Source of the DNA: Pictodentalium vernedei
Lineage: Eukaryota > Mollusca > Scaphopoda > Dentaliida > Dentaliidae
DNA length: 64,000 bases
Assembly: GCA_031216915.1 (NCBI GenBank)
Contig: CM062289.1
Location: 56,734,577 to 56,798,576 of the forward strand
Direction of reading: 5' to 3'
Part shown: positions 32,901 to 42,970 of the stretch, piece after piece
Numbering within the stretch: the first letter of the stretch is position 1
How the letters are laid out: each line of letters starts with the position of its first letter
Program-made: the position numbers and the translations under genes
Notes under the pieces: model-generated
What the model saw: only the letters and a program-made list of their open reading frames with translations
The model's database searches: none
Told to the model about the DNA's origin: nothing

Positions 32901-33455
32901 TATTTGGGCTCACTGTGGTAGCCTGAATTATAACTTAGTTCAAAATGAGGAATTTTCTTTAAAAATCTTCTTCAGATCCAGCAGTCGGAATGTTTTGATA
33001 TTTGGTATGCAGCATCCTTAGGGGGTGAGATTCACGTTTGTTCAAGCCATGTCCCTAGGTCCATATTTGGACTCACTGTGGGAGCTCGAATTGTAACTTA
33101 GTTCAAAATGAGAACTTTTCTTTAAAAATCTTCTTCTTCAGATCCAGCAGTCGGAATGTTTTGATATTTGGTGTGCAGCATCCTTAGGGGGGTGAGATTC
33201 AAGTTTGTTAAAGCCAAGTCCCTGGGTTCATATATGGGCTCCCTGTGGGAGCCTGAATTATAACTTAGTTCAATATGAGGAATATTCTTTAAAAATCCTT
33301 TTTTTTTTAGATCCACTGGACAGAATCTTTGGATATTTGGTATAAGCTTTTCTCAGGAGGAGCAGATGCAACTTGTTGAAATCAATTCTCTGGGTTAATA
33401 TTTAGGCTACCATGTCAGGTGAGCGCCCTCATGCCCCTGGGGGCCTCTTGTTTAT
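29937..33455 (+). mobile_element. 3.5 kb element with TCAGGTGAGC ends carrying a 167-bp array
   Basis: Begins AGCTCACCTGAGCGAAGCTC and ends TGTCAGGTGAGCGCCCTC..GGGGGCCTCTTGTTT, so GCTCACCTGA and TCAGGTGAGC are inverted ends. After a GTCCGTCGTCATCCGTCCGG block and about 0.6 kb of related text comes the tandem array. Repeats with this opening and CCGTC run are widespread in bivalves and relatives. Tandem-repeat-bearing Helitron/Helentron-type elements (pearl/CvA-like) are a plausible class, but no transposase is present to prove it. Confidence 0.65.
30640..33350 (+). repeat. 167-bp tandem array, about 16 units
   Basis: The anchor AGATCCAGCAG occurs at 30811, 30978, 31142, 31309, 31476, 31643, 31810, 31977, 32144, 32310, 32477, 32644, 32810, 32974, 33140 and 33309. 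Twelve of fifteen intervals are 166 or 167. Units also carry TTTGATATTTGGTATGCAAC, CAAGTTTGTTCAAATCGG and GGGCTCACTATAG. The last three to four units form a distinct sub-type (CAAGCCAAGTCCCTGGG). Confidence 0.95.
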
Positions 33456-33589
33456 GAATCAACCTGAATTCATTAAAAGATATCTGTTTACAACTTCTGG
33501 AGGGGTATTGAAAATACCCACTCTGCAGATGGAATGGACGATGTGGGAAAAAACAGTACTCGCCCACTCAGTGATGTCACAACAAGGTT

Positions 33590-33665
33590 GTATCCCCTCA
33601 CCCAACCCAAATATTGCCTTATATTGGTGACCAAAATGAGTTTGATCACCAATATTTGGACAATT
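33590..33665. repeat. imperfect hairpin
   Basis: CTCACCCAACCCAAATATTGCC.. and ..CCAATATTTGGACAATTTTGGGTTGAG are inverted. The centre also pairs as TTGGTGACC/GATCACCAA. Confidence 0.6.
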
Positions 33666-33679
33666 TTGGGTTGAGTAAG

Positions 33680-34180
33680 GTAGACCCTGCGAAGCTTTGA
33701 TATTTGATTTAATTCACGAATCGGTCGATCCGATTCGATTCAATTCGAGCGTCTGTCTGATTTGAATATTTTCGAATCATTCATCATAATATATGGTAGC
33801 CAATACAATATCCCGATCGAAATTTCGTAGAATTGCCGATGAAAACAACCCCTGATAACCAGATATATGTATATAATCGCACAACATGCCAAAGCTATTG
33901 CCAGGGCTATAAATAGTCTATTATATAGGAACAATGCAAGTGTTTTACGATTATTGTTATGACGTAATTGGGAAATCCCTCCTGGAATTCAAGATGACGC
34001 ATGTTCAGTGATTTTAATTGTAAGTTCATAAATCTTTGCATTAAAATCGCACATAATTACACAAGCAGATTTTACCAGGATGAAAAAGGGTATGTGTCAC
34101 TCATGCTTCCCTATGGTTTGCTTATTCCACAAACATTCACATTTTAACGATCCGGATGCTTTTTTCACTTCTAAAACAGA
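33680..34180. other. gene-free stretch
   Basis: AT-rich, with GATTCGATTCAATTCGA-like simple sequence near 33730. No supported gene. Confidence 0.3.
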
Positions 34181-34183
34181 ATC

Positions 34184-34330
34184 ATGAGAGTCATCCTAGA
34201 AGAATCATCTTCCAAAACGTTCATGTCAACTCCGGAGTACCCCAAAGGAACGGTGTTTGGGACGTTACTTTTTCTCTGCCATATAATCAATTATATCGGC
34301 TCAGTTAAATCAATGGTACCATCGAGAAAG
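34184..34330 (+). pseudogene. LINE reverse-transcriptase scrap
   Basis: Translates, over two frames, as ..ILEESSSKTF.. then VNSGVPQ (frame 2) and KGTVFGTLLFLCHIINYIGSV (frame 1). This matches the highly conserved SGVPQGTVLGPLLFLxxIND block of non-LTR reverse transcriptases, just before the FADD active-site motif. A one-base shift separates the two frames, and nothing recognisable remains on either side. A short dead fragment. Confidence 0.6.
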
Positions 34331-34369
34331 CCTGGAAAATTGGGCAAATACATGGGGAATGCACTTAAC

Positions 34370-35098
34370 GCCCCCCCCCCCCCCCCAAAATGTTTTATTT
34401 CCTATTTTGTGGCATATTTGGGCTTCCTTTAATTTTCATTTATTATGAGTTTATTTCAAGGTCAGATCTTGTCATGCCAGATTTTTCAAATTGTTTTCTA
34501 ATTTTTGCACAACAGAAAAAAACATGGTCTGAATCTTACAAAAATTCTTGGCCGAATCGTCCAGAAACATCATACAAATCGTCCAAAATTAATCTGGTGA
34601 CATTCTGGTCCGAATCATCCAGATACCACTGGCACCAGCGCGAGAGGGATATCACCTTCCTGGATACTTTTCCCAAACACAAGGCTTGAATATTTCTGGT
34701 CTGCCCATTTACAGCATAACCATTCTTGGTCAACTCCCCCCTCCCCCACCCCCTCCCCCCTCAACTGTTAAAGGATCAGTGTGCTCCCCCAATATAGACT
34801 CCTGTTTATGCGCCTGCCAAATAGACTTAGAAAATCTCTCTCTCAGATGGGACGATAAGAGTGAGATTTCATTTGATGTCGCCTTCCAAAGCTGCATGCC
34901 AGCCAGTGAAATCCCATACTCACTTTCAGGGCTCCGTACACCAGGCCTTCGTTTGATTACATTGTGTAGGGACATGTTCTAAACATTGCAATATTGGTAT
35001 TGTCGACTCCGTGTTGTCGGCTGACTTCCTTAAAATAATAAGATCTAGGTGTGTGGGAGTTTCATGCAGATTTATAATTTTTTACCTTCTGTCTTTCA
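34370..35098. other. mixed gene-free stretch
   Basis: C run at 34372-34386, then three GAATC.TCCAGA-type words (34555-34625), a CCCCTCCCCCACCCCCTCCCC block at 34738-34760, and a frame of ordinary look at 34770-34980 without exon borders. Confidence 0.3.
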
Positions 35099-35265
35099 GG
35101 GGACAACATGTTTACCAACAACGTTAATTTCCTAGTAATTGAGAATAAAGTAGTCTCTCCCATGGTTGACATCATGGATGGATTCCTCATGCTTCTTGCC
35201 TCACATTATGTGTTCAATATGGAGTATAACCAGAATGTTGCTTGTACCATGGAACTCATCCAAAG
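35099..35265 (+). CDS. host gene, penultimate exon
   Basis: Acceptor CTGTCTTTCAG at the 5' edge and donor CAAAG/GTATTT at the 3' edge. It encodes DNMFTNNVNFLVIENKVVSP, then VDIMDGFLMLLASHYVFNMEY and NQNVACTMELIQR, ending in phase 2. The next exon supplies the missing base, giving ELIQRVVLEINPKRG across the junction. The pattern (hydrophobic helix, Y-V-F-N-x-x-Y, T-x-E-x-I-Q-R, then I-N-P-x-x-G-x-K) is one I associate with an expanded family of uncharacterised proteins in fish and invertebrates; this family link is from memory. Function unknown. Upstream exons were not found. Confidence 0.65.
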
Positions 35266-35334
35266 GTATTTATTCTGTTTATATTTTCTATCGGGATATT
35301 CAAAAAACCAGTTAGGGTCCCGCTTGTAGTATAA

Positions 35335-35850
35335 TCACTGTGTCCGTCCATCTGTCCTTTTTCTATGTCACACAATAAGTCAAGTTTGCCAAGATGGATT
35401 TTTATACCAGATGTTTGAAGTGATCTGAGGAAGCTCTCTTTCGTTTTTGACAGTATTTAAATTTGTTGTTCCAGAGTTATGGGACTTTAATCAGCGAAAA
35501 AATCAACAAAAATTCATGTGTCGTACGATAAGTTCAGTTTGCATTGATAGCTTTATATCATTTTTAAACACGTTATTAGGAGTGATCCAAGGAAGCTCCC
35601 TTTCGTTTTTGCCGATATTTGAGTTTGTCATCCCAGAGTTATGGGACTCTTAATTGTCAAAAAATCGAGAAAAATTCATGTCGTACAATAAGTCAAGTTT
35701 GCTGGGATGGATTTTCATAATTTTTTTACAACATGTTTGAAATGATCCAAGGAAGCTCCCTTTCGTTTTTGACATTATTTGAATTTGTCATCCCAGAGTT
35801 ATGGGACTTTAATCATCAAAAAATCAAGAAAAAATCATATTGTACTCGGA
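35335..35850 (+). repeat. 161-bp tandem array, 3 units
   Basis: The AAGCTC anchor occurs at 35431, 35593 and 35753. Units carry TTTCGTTTTTGACA, CCAGAGTTATGGGACT and AATAAGTCAAGTTTG. A GTCCGTCCATCTGTCC block at 35340 precedes it, the same layout as other array-bearing elements here. Confidence 0.85.
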
Positions 35851-36783
35851 CAGTCAATCTGGACCGATCGGAATACAGTTTGTTACCAAGGGGTAATTTG
35901 ACCTGAAAATTGTCATTGGCTGGACAGCAGCCATGCTGGGTACATGTTAACACTTTAACCATTTCAATTCTCTAATCCAACTTAAGATATCATTACTAAT
36001 TTTTTTCCATGAATGATATACTTCCCAGCGAGGCCCTTTCTGTCATGTCAGTTTTCTAGTTTCTCCCAAAATTTATTCAGAATTTCTTTTACAAGCTACG
36101 GTTGTTTTTTGGGTTGTTGAAAGTGTCCCAAAACCCAAATAAAATTAATAAGTTACGTAATTGGTTAAACATTCCACAAATCAAAGATTTATAAGTTTTA
36201 GCTTTTGTTTTTATCAAAACAGTCCAGGAAGTGACATGTATTTTGTATTTTTTCTGAATAACAAAGCAGTAGACATTCAGAATATATTCTCTTTGAAAAA
36301 GTGATTGTCTTTGACAAAATATTTGTGCTTGAAAATGGTGTTTATTTGTCTGTGTACAATATTTATCTCGCTGCAATAAATGAACCTGCTGTAAATGGAT
36401 AAAGAAAAATTTGAGAGGCTTAGCAGATAAGGTGTTGGATATGAAAATACCTCTCGAAATGAATTATACGGTATTAATTCACAGCTATGTTGGTTTTCCT
36501 TTGTTCTGTTGGTGTTTAAGCAAACAAATATCTTGGCATAATGTCCTGTGGAGGGTGAGAAGCTCAGATATTTATATCGTTTCAGATATGTGGATGGTAC
36601 AAACATCCACACAATAGACCATTGTTGGTTTAGTAACACTGACAAAACGATTCAAAAACAAAGAAGTTGTAACGCAGGTGTGACAAACTTTCTAACACAT
36701 GACATTTCGACAACGTTTGTAGACAGAGTACTGAAATATGTGTGCATCAGGCCCAAACTATAATATACTTTTTAGTCAATTTA

Positions 36784-36965
36784 TAACCCCCGCAAACAAA
36801 GTTTGAAGGGGTATATATAAATCCCCCTGTCCATCTGTCTGTCCATCCGTCCGTCCATCTGTCCATCCTTGTAAGAGCAACTCCTCTTAAACCGTGCAAT
36901 GGATTTCAATTATATTTCACACTAAGAAAGAACACCATATTAAGATGTGCATGAAGCAATATAAT
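36784..36965 (+). repeat. 5' part of a dispersed repeat (CCCCGCAAACAAAGTTTG)
   Basis: ATAACCCCCGCAAACAAAGTTTG then GGGGTATATATAAATCCCC and a (GTCCATCT)n block. The AACCCCCG...AAGTTTG...GGGGTATAT form with a GTCCGTC run is a common repeat start in marine invertebrate genomes. Confidence 0.55.
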
Positions 36966-37319
36966 TCCATTCTTGGTCACCCGGTAGAATGATGATTTTA
37001 CACTCAGAGATGGACCCTAAGAAGTTAAAATTCCCATGCGGTAGGAAATTGAGCTGTTGGATAACCGAAAGAATTTTTAACGTTTCCCCTCCCTGTGATC
37101 ACTTATATCTGCTTCTGATATTACTTCTTGGAAATTCCTGTTTGAGAAAAATTTAGAAAAAATGCCATTTGGGTCAATACCAACAAATTGTGCGCCAGTG
37201 TGCGGTCTGGAGAAATGATAGTGAGTTCGCAATCTTTTTGGCCTCGCTACTCGAACAAGCTAATATTACGTGAGCATTTCTTAAGCCTTTATTTACTCAG
37301 TGCAGATAGACGATGACAT

Positions 37320-37480
37320 TTGACGAATAAATTTTTGGATAACTGTAAACTTTCAATTTTTGTCTCAAAAACAGCTAGCTTATGACCATTTACTAGAACG
37401 AGCTCCACGAGTCATTGCAATGAAAGGTCATAAGCTAATGTTTTTGAGACAAAAATTGAAAACAATAAAATGTGAATGGA
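37320..37480. mobile_element. TTAA MITE remnant (copy 7)
   Basis: Core foldback TTTTTGTCTCAAAAACAGCT..TTATGACC and GGTCATAAGC..TTTTTGAGACAAAAA is clear. The outer ends are lost. Confidence 0.6.
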
Positions 37481-37815
37481 GATTTTATACGCCCGTTTGA
37501 TACTGCTCCCATGTAATTTTAAAAATGAAGGTTTATATAATTTTATTGCTGTCCTTACGAAGAGGAACTGAAGGTGTGTACCACCATCGAATTAAGACAT
37601 TTTTCCAGCCGGAGAACAAACGATGTTATGATACGTGTTCACTTCATAGTCGCTGATCCATTTGTATATCTAAGCTCATGATGTGTGCCATTACTTCAAT
37701 AGACTTTCAAGGAAAGAAACAATGGGTTATACCTTCCTTATTTCCAGGGGTAGAGCAGGCAAAAATTGTTTTAAAAATGTTTTTTTTTCAGGTTAGTTAA
37801 TTGGGAGGGGCTGTG

Positions 37816-37985
37816 GATTAAGATAGATATACCACAGTTTGTGTGGATTATGGTGAAATAATTGTATAGTTTTGCAGGTGTGCTGTGCAAGTAGACTTGG
37901 CACTTGCCCTCGCCAATTTACAGGACACCTGCAAAACTGTACAATTACTTCACCATATACCACACAAACTGTGGTATATCTATTA
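37816..37985. repeat. long inverted repeat, about 65-bp arms
   Basis: AGATATACCACAGTTTGTGT... and its complement ACACAAACTGTGGTATATCT at the outside, GTTTTGCAGGTGTGC and CACCTGCAAAAC at the inside, loop about 40 bases. It ends 70 bases before the acceptor of the last exon, so pre-mRNA folding could affect splicing. Confidence 0.8.
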
Positions 37986-38057
37986 AAACTATTGGCTATC
38001 ACCATTTGCTGAGTGTGTTCAGATCAGTGATTCTATATTTTTCTTTCTTTTTGACAG

Positions 38058-38190
38058 GGTAGTTCTGGAAATAAACCCAAAGAGAGGTGGAAAAAGTTCT
38101 GAAGGAGCGAAAGTAAATCATCGAATTCTTGGACTTTTGACAAAACTCAAAAATTTTGAGAGTTCCTGGTGTTTGGTGGACACTCAGTGA
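38058..38190 (+). CDS. host gene, last exon
   Basis: Starts after a pyrimidine-rich acceptor (TTCTTTTTGACAG). The first base completes an Arg codon from the previous exon; the frame then runs 43 codons to TGA at 38188. Peptide: VVLEINPKRGGKSSEGAKVN then HRILGLLTKLKNFESSWCLV and DTQ. An INPxxGxK...R.L.LL.KL tail ending in an aromatic Trp is consistent with the family suggested by the previous exon. The exact phase match over a 2.8 kb intron strongly supports a real gene. No clear poly(A) signal close by. Confidence 0.65.
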
Positions 38191-38900
38191 AAAAACTGAT
38201 GGAGGTCTATGGTGTCAATATTTTATGTAACTCTATATTTTATATGACAAGTTGTTTTATGCGACTAGTTCTACTATTCTAAGCTGTAACAGACATTTTC
38301 AGTGCAACTTAGCTGCTTCTGGTTACATCTGATATAATTCCCACATATTCTGATTGTATATGAACAAGGTACGAAAGCCGCCATATTCGATGCATCTCAC
38401 ACTTTGCATTCGACCTATTATTTTAACATCTCTGCAACATTCACTGCACTATTTTCGAATTTGTCTTGCCCTGTCCGATGTTTTAGCGATCTAGAACGTG
38501 TTTTCATCGCCCATAAATCCCCTGAAGATACTGAAACCCGTTATCGAAGTGACCACACGCACGATTGTTGATGCTTTCAAAGAAAACATGGATCGGAAAA
38601 GGTGATACCTCCGCACTGAAGGGGGAATTTCCGCGACTCTATTATCTGATTTTATCGAAAATAAACAGTTTAAAAATCCGGTTGATTTTTTGAAAAAGTC
38701 TTTTCAAGCAGATGGCGTGATGGCCGAATTGACAAATGAAGACATATGCTATTGGTAAGACAAATGAGTAATTATATATGCAAATAAAATTATGTTGTTG
38801 CTTGACAAAGTCACAGATATGATATATATATAATATGTGTAAATCAGTGGCGTGGTGCAATGGTGTATATGGGTCAAAATAGAGTCGCGGGAATGACTGT
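38191..38900. other. 3' flank of the host gene
   Basis: Probably contains the 3' UTR. AATAAA occurs at about 38660, but no signal nearer the stop was seen. Otherwise AT-rich. Confidence 0.3.
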
Positions 38901-38904
38901 TACG

Positions 38905-38946
38905 TATATAGCGCTGGCCGGTTTTGTCCGTTACGTTAGGTAAAAG
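38905..38946. mobile_element. TTAA MITE right-end fragment (copy 8)
   Basis: TAGCGCTGGCCGGTTTTGTCC then GTTACGTTAGGTAAAAGATTAA, the right end of the family. Confidence 0.55.
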
Positions 38947-39094
38947 ATTAAGGTGATTTCAAATCACTCCGCAGCTGTTGAATTTAGGAAAGTAAAGGTT
39001 TTCTGAACAGTCCTATTACATGTGTCCATCCAAACTTTGTTTAGCAGGTACTGGAGTCTGAAGAGAAGTTGTTCCTTTCATGCAGGCATTCTGT

Positions 39095-39870
39095 GGTAAG
39101 GTTTCCTTGGCGCATTAACAATGGTAGGACATGATATTTTACCACAGTAAATTTACCATGGTGTAGCATGGAGAAATATACCATGGTAACTTCACACCAC
39201 GGTAAATTTACCATGGTATAGAATGGGAAAATTTACCATGGTAGAATACCGTGGTAAATATTCCATGGTTATGTACCATGGTAGTATACCATGGTATTTT
39301 AACACAGTAAATTTTTTACCATGTTCAATTAATATGGTTAATTTACCATGGTAGTATACTATGGTATTTTACCATGGTATATAATGTTAAATCTACCACG
39401 GTATACCACGGTAAATTCACTATGGTTACTATACCATGGTATACTACCATGGTACATTAACCATAGTAACTGAACATGGTACACCATGGTAAATTTACTG
39501 TGGTAAAATACCATGGTAGTATATACCATGTGGTAGTATACCATGGTATTTTCCACAGTAAATTTACCATGGTATACAATGTTAAATTTACCATGGTGTA
39601 AATTTTACTACTAATTTACCATGGTAGTATACCATGGTATCTGGCCACAGTAAATTTACCATGGTTGATTTACCATGGTATAACACTGAATAATTACCAT
39701 GGTAAATTTACTATGTTTACTTCGCCATGGTAATATACCATGGTCTTTTTTACAGTAAATTTACTGTAATAAATTTACCATGAATTGTACCACGGTACAT
39801 TTTGACCCAAAATCCCATGGTACTTTTACCACGGTATCCATAGTTTTTTTTTTACAAAGGTATACCATGG
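39095..39870. repeat. ACCATGGT-rich palindromic satellite
   Basis: More than 25 ACCATGGT words, with variants ACCACGGT, ACTATGGT and ACCGTGGT, are joined by TAAATTT, TATACC or TATTTT spacers over about 775 bases. Because unit and spacer are both nearly self-complementary, long cruciforms can form in many registers. No fixed period. Confidence 0.9.
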
Positions 39871-40012
39871 GACTTTTTCATAAGGGGTATTTTGGTTTGG
39901 GGTTGTTGCTGCTTACTGACAGATCCAATACTTTAGATGAGGATTGACAGATTTCCCTGTAACTCTACATGAAGTCACATTCAATCATTGTGATTTTATT
40001 AAGATACAATAC

Positions 40013-40687
40013 CAGTGCTCTAAATAACGTGTTTTCTATGCGTAGCAAAATGCTACAAATTTCCAAAAATGAATAGCATTTTGTAAACATGACAGAGCTA
40101 TTTTTGTATACCAGAGTTATGTTATGCTGTCTTGTATTGAATTCTTCTAAGTAGATAGAATAGTTTCCATCCATTTCTGGCCATTTCCAAATGATCTGCA
40201 ACACATGAAACATTTACTACGTTTTTTTTCAACTGAACTGCCTTTAAGGGTTGCATGGACTTGGATATTTTCAAATAGTGTCTTGGTTGTTCAATAGAGT
40301 TCTCAAAATGGAAGTTGGGATTTTTAATTTGATGGGCTTGAAGTTATTTTTAATGTACAAGTTACGCAAAATGTTGTAAATGCAGGAAGAATTTAAACCA
40401 ATAGAATTCATCTTACATATGAAGTTGCTAATGATGCTTGATGGAGAGTTAATCTGAGTTATGCCTGGAATGTTCCACAATCAGAAGTAACGCATCAGTG
40501 AACTAGTTTTCAAATTTGTTTGCAAATTTTCATTTACATTTTGCGATACAAGATAATCAACTGCAGCCAAAAAGGCTGCAGTTGATTATCTTGTATCGCA
40601 AAATGCTATACATAATTGAACATTGTGTAGCCTTTTGCAAGTTTTGCATAGCAAAAAGCGACGCGACACCGCTTATTTTGAGCCCTG
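40013..40687. mobile_element. hAT-like non-autonomous element, copy B (uninterrupted)
   Basis: Ends CAGTGCTCTAAATAA and (inverted) CAGGGCTCAAAATAA. Perfect 8-bp duplication TACAATAC at 40005-40012 and 40688-40695. Internal hairpin at 40537-40602. Collinear with copy A except for the Tc1-like insertion, whose target TATACATAAT is unbroken here at about 40609. Confidence 0.9.
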
Positions 40688-40930
40688 TACAATACATAGA
40701 AAAATATTTGTCAATCAATTTGCATAGGTTGCATCAGCTGCCGGACTTTGTCTCTACATTTTTCATATAGTCAAAATATTTGCTATGCAAGTTTTGCATA
40801 GCAAAACGCGACGCGACACCACTTATTTTGAGCCCTGTACAATACATAGAAAAATTATATTTGTCAATCAATTTGCATAGGTTGCATCAGCTGTCGAACT
40901 TTGCCTCTACATTTTTCATATAGTCAAAAT
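40637..40930 (+). repeat. tandem duplication of hAT end plus flank, about 148 bp x 2
   Basis: The last 50 bases of copy B, its TACAATAC duplication and about 90 bases of flank (TTGTCAATCAATTTGCATAG, TCATATAGTCAAAATATT) are repeated immediately at 40783-40932 with a few substitutions. Confidence 0.85.
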
Positions 40931-40935
40931 ATTAA

Positions 40936-41154
40936 CCCTTTACCTAACATGAAAAGCAGACGACATTTGCAAACAAAATTATTGAATAACTAACTTTTTC
41001 ATTTTTTGTCTCAAAAACATAGGTTTCAGAAGCTCGTTCCAGCGAGGGGTCATAACCTATGTTTTTGAGACAGAAAAATGAAAAAATAATGAAAATTATT
41101 TGGGGTTTTTTGAGAATAGCGCTGGCCGGTTTTGGTCTTTACTTTGAGCAAAAG
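40936..41154. mobile_element. TTAA MITE copy 9
   Basis: TTAA 40932-40935 and 41155-41158. Left end CCCTTTACCTAACATG; right end less regular. The core palindrome is shortened on its left side. Confidence 0.75.
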
Positions 41155-41159
41155 GTTAA

Positions 41160-42550
41160 AAGTGAGTGCCAGGGCTGGTAATGAAGATCCTAGATTGAAA
41201 CCTGTTTCCAGGTAATGCTTAAATAGGATTGTTGTAGTCTACAGGTTATGGCTTAACAATTTGTGAGAATAATCATTCATTTCTGTCACTCCTCAGTTTT
41301 CAACAGGCGAATTGTCTTGTGCAACTTAATCTCAAAAGTAAATAGCAACAACTAATGCATGATCTCACTGACGGGCGATCGCTTGTGTGGTGTTGCTATT
41401 TATTTTGCATAAGTTCTTATAAAAAGCAATTGAGAAAAACGGTGTCGATCATGTCAAGAAAGATTTCCTAGTGATGTGAAACTTGTCAATGCAGCAAATA
41501 ATGTAGCAGCCATATCATAGAGCACACCCACGCAGTGGCGTGTGCGCACATAGGTAATGGGTACGTGTCCATGATTTTATAACTTTTTCTATATACCATG
41601 CAACAGAGTTTGGGGTGCCATCTGGCGGCGTGGCTCTCCCACTGGCAAAAAATCGAGAATCATTGTAACGGATACTTAATTGTTTTGGGCATTTCAAAGG
41701 GCATTATGTAACATATATTGTTGCAGAATGCTGGAAACTATGATAAATAGTCAAGTAATGAAGTGACCTTCGAAGTTAGGTAGTTGTTCGCGAGTTTGGT
41801 ATTGTTTGAAAGTTCGAAGTGCCAATGCCGTCCGTTGCCGGTTTCGGCAGATTTAAAGCCCAGTTTCAGTTTTAATTGAGAACGTACGCTTCACAAATTG
41901 TTGACAACGAATAAAAAATAAAACAAGTGATTTATTGACACTTTTAGTGGGCCTTTTCATTTGAGGGGAACTTAGCGCGATTTCCTTAGAAACAGCCGGA
42001 GTTCGGATGAATTCAAGTTATGTTGACGTAAGGTCTGGAGAAATCTTTGTTCTCAAAACACGGGCATGCAGTCTTGTTGAAGTGAACTTGTTGTAGTACA
42101 ATTTTACAGAAACAGACATGCACGCGAACAGCGATACCTATTCATTTATTTCCTAGATTTTTCTTCACAAGTTCACTGGATCCAGTCTATGAACTATTTT
42201 TACCAATGATACAGTCCAGTGTCAGGGTAAACATGAAGAATAGCGGACCCAACAAATTATGCAAAAAATACCAGGTTTTCCCAACTTTTCATGATTTCCC
42301 TACATTCTTTAGTGTTTTTTCTTCACATATGTACCAAAAACCCTGAGTTTTTAATACATTTAGGCATTATTTACTAAGTTTTTCCTTCCCGTAAGAGAGG
42401 CACGGAAAAGTCGTCTGATCGTGTTTATCATTCACAGCGACGTTCTTTCAATGGAAACTGTCAAAGATGTGACGTCACGGTGGGCGTCTCCTCCCATTTG
42501 TGGAGAATTCAGTATCACATCAGTTCCGAAAATCGCACCGTGTTCAACGA
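41160..42550. other. gene-free stretch
   Basis: No supported exon. ATTCTTCATGTTTACC..GTGTCAG (42930-42970) mirrors CAGTGTCAGGGTAAACATGAAGAATAGCGGACC (42210-42250), with CCAACAAATT and CATGATTTCCCTACATTCTTTAGTG also mirrored, giving inverted arms of about 130 bp at 42210-42330 and 42845-42970. Confidence 0.45.
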
Positions 42551-42970
42551 TTAGGGTCAGTGTAGGAAGGGTTCGGGTTAGCTTACCCGAACCCTTTCTA
42601 AACTGACCCTAACCCGTCGAGCGGGGTGCTATTTATTACATAACTTACCTTAATAATGAAAAAAGTGAAAAAAAGCACTGTAGGCCTACTAACCGTCTTC
42701 TCCTTGTGGTACCAGTGCAGAACAAGTGCGCTTCAAAATTGAACACACACTTTCGATAGAAAAGATGGTTGACGCGCAAGTTGAATTGCTTCATCTCGGA
42801 AGTTAAAAACTAGTAAAAACAAGCTAAAAAGTGATTTTTATTCCCCCAAATTTATGAATATGTAAAGAAAAAACACTAAAGAATGTAGGGAAACCATGAA
42901 AAGTTGGGAAAAAATGGTAATTTTTGTATAATTTGTTGGGTCCGCTATTCTTCATGTTTACCAGTGTCAG
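42210..42970. repeat. inverted repeat pair enclosing about 0.5 kb
   Basis: CAGTGTCAGGGTAAACATGA ... TTCTTTAGTGTTTTTTCTT at 42210-42325 is reverse-complementary to AAGAAAAAACACTAAAGAAT ... TTCATGTTTACCAGTGTCAG at 42856-42970. Such arms could be the ends of an unclassified transposon. The enclosed part holds a further hairpin at 42551-42612. Confidence 0.7.
42551..42612. repeat. hairpin TTAGGGTCAG..CTGACCCTAA
   Basis: Thirty-base arms with two to three mismatches and a very short loop around GGGTTAGCTTACCC. Confidence 0.8.

Larger units (their letters stand above)
35266..38057 (+). other. intron of the host gene
   Basis: Donor GTATTT at 35266 and acceptor TTCTTTTTGACAG ending 38057, phase 2. 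It holds a 161-bp tandem array (35335-35850), a CCCCGCAAACAAAGTTTG repeat (36784-36960), a TTAA MITE remnant (37320-37480) and a long inverted repeat (37816-37985). Confidence 0.6.

Noticed and set aside
30640-33350. CRISPR-like or regularly spaced repeats
   Set aside because: The whole 167-bp unit is repeated without unique spacers, and the context is a eukaryotic genome.
36277-36645. 122-codon minus-strand frame
   Set aside because: Lies in the intron of the host gene; no recognisable motif, and overlapping frames on both strands are open as well.
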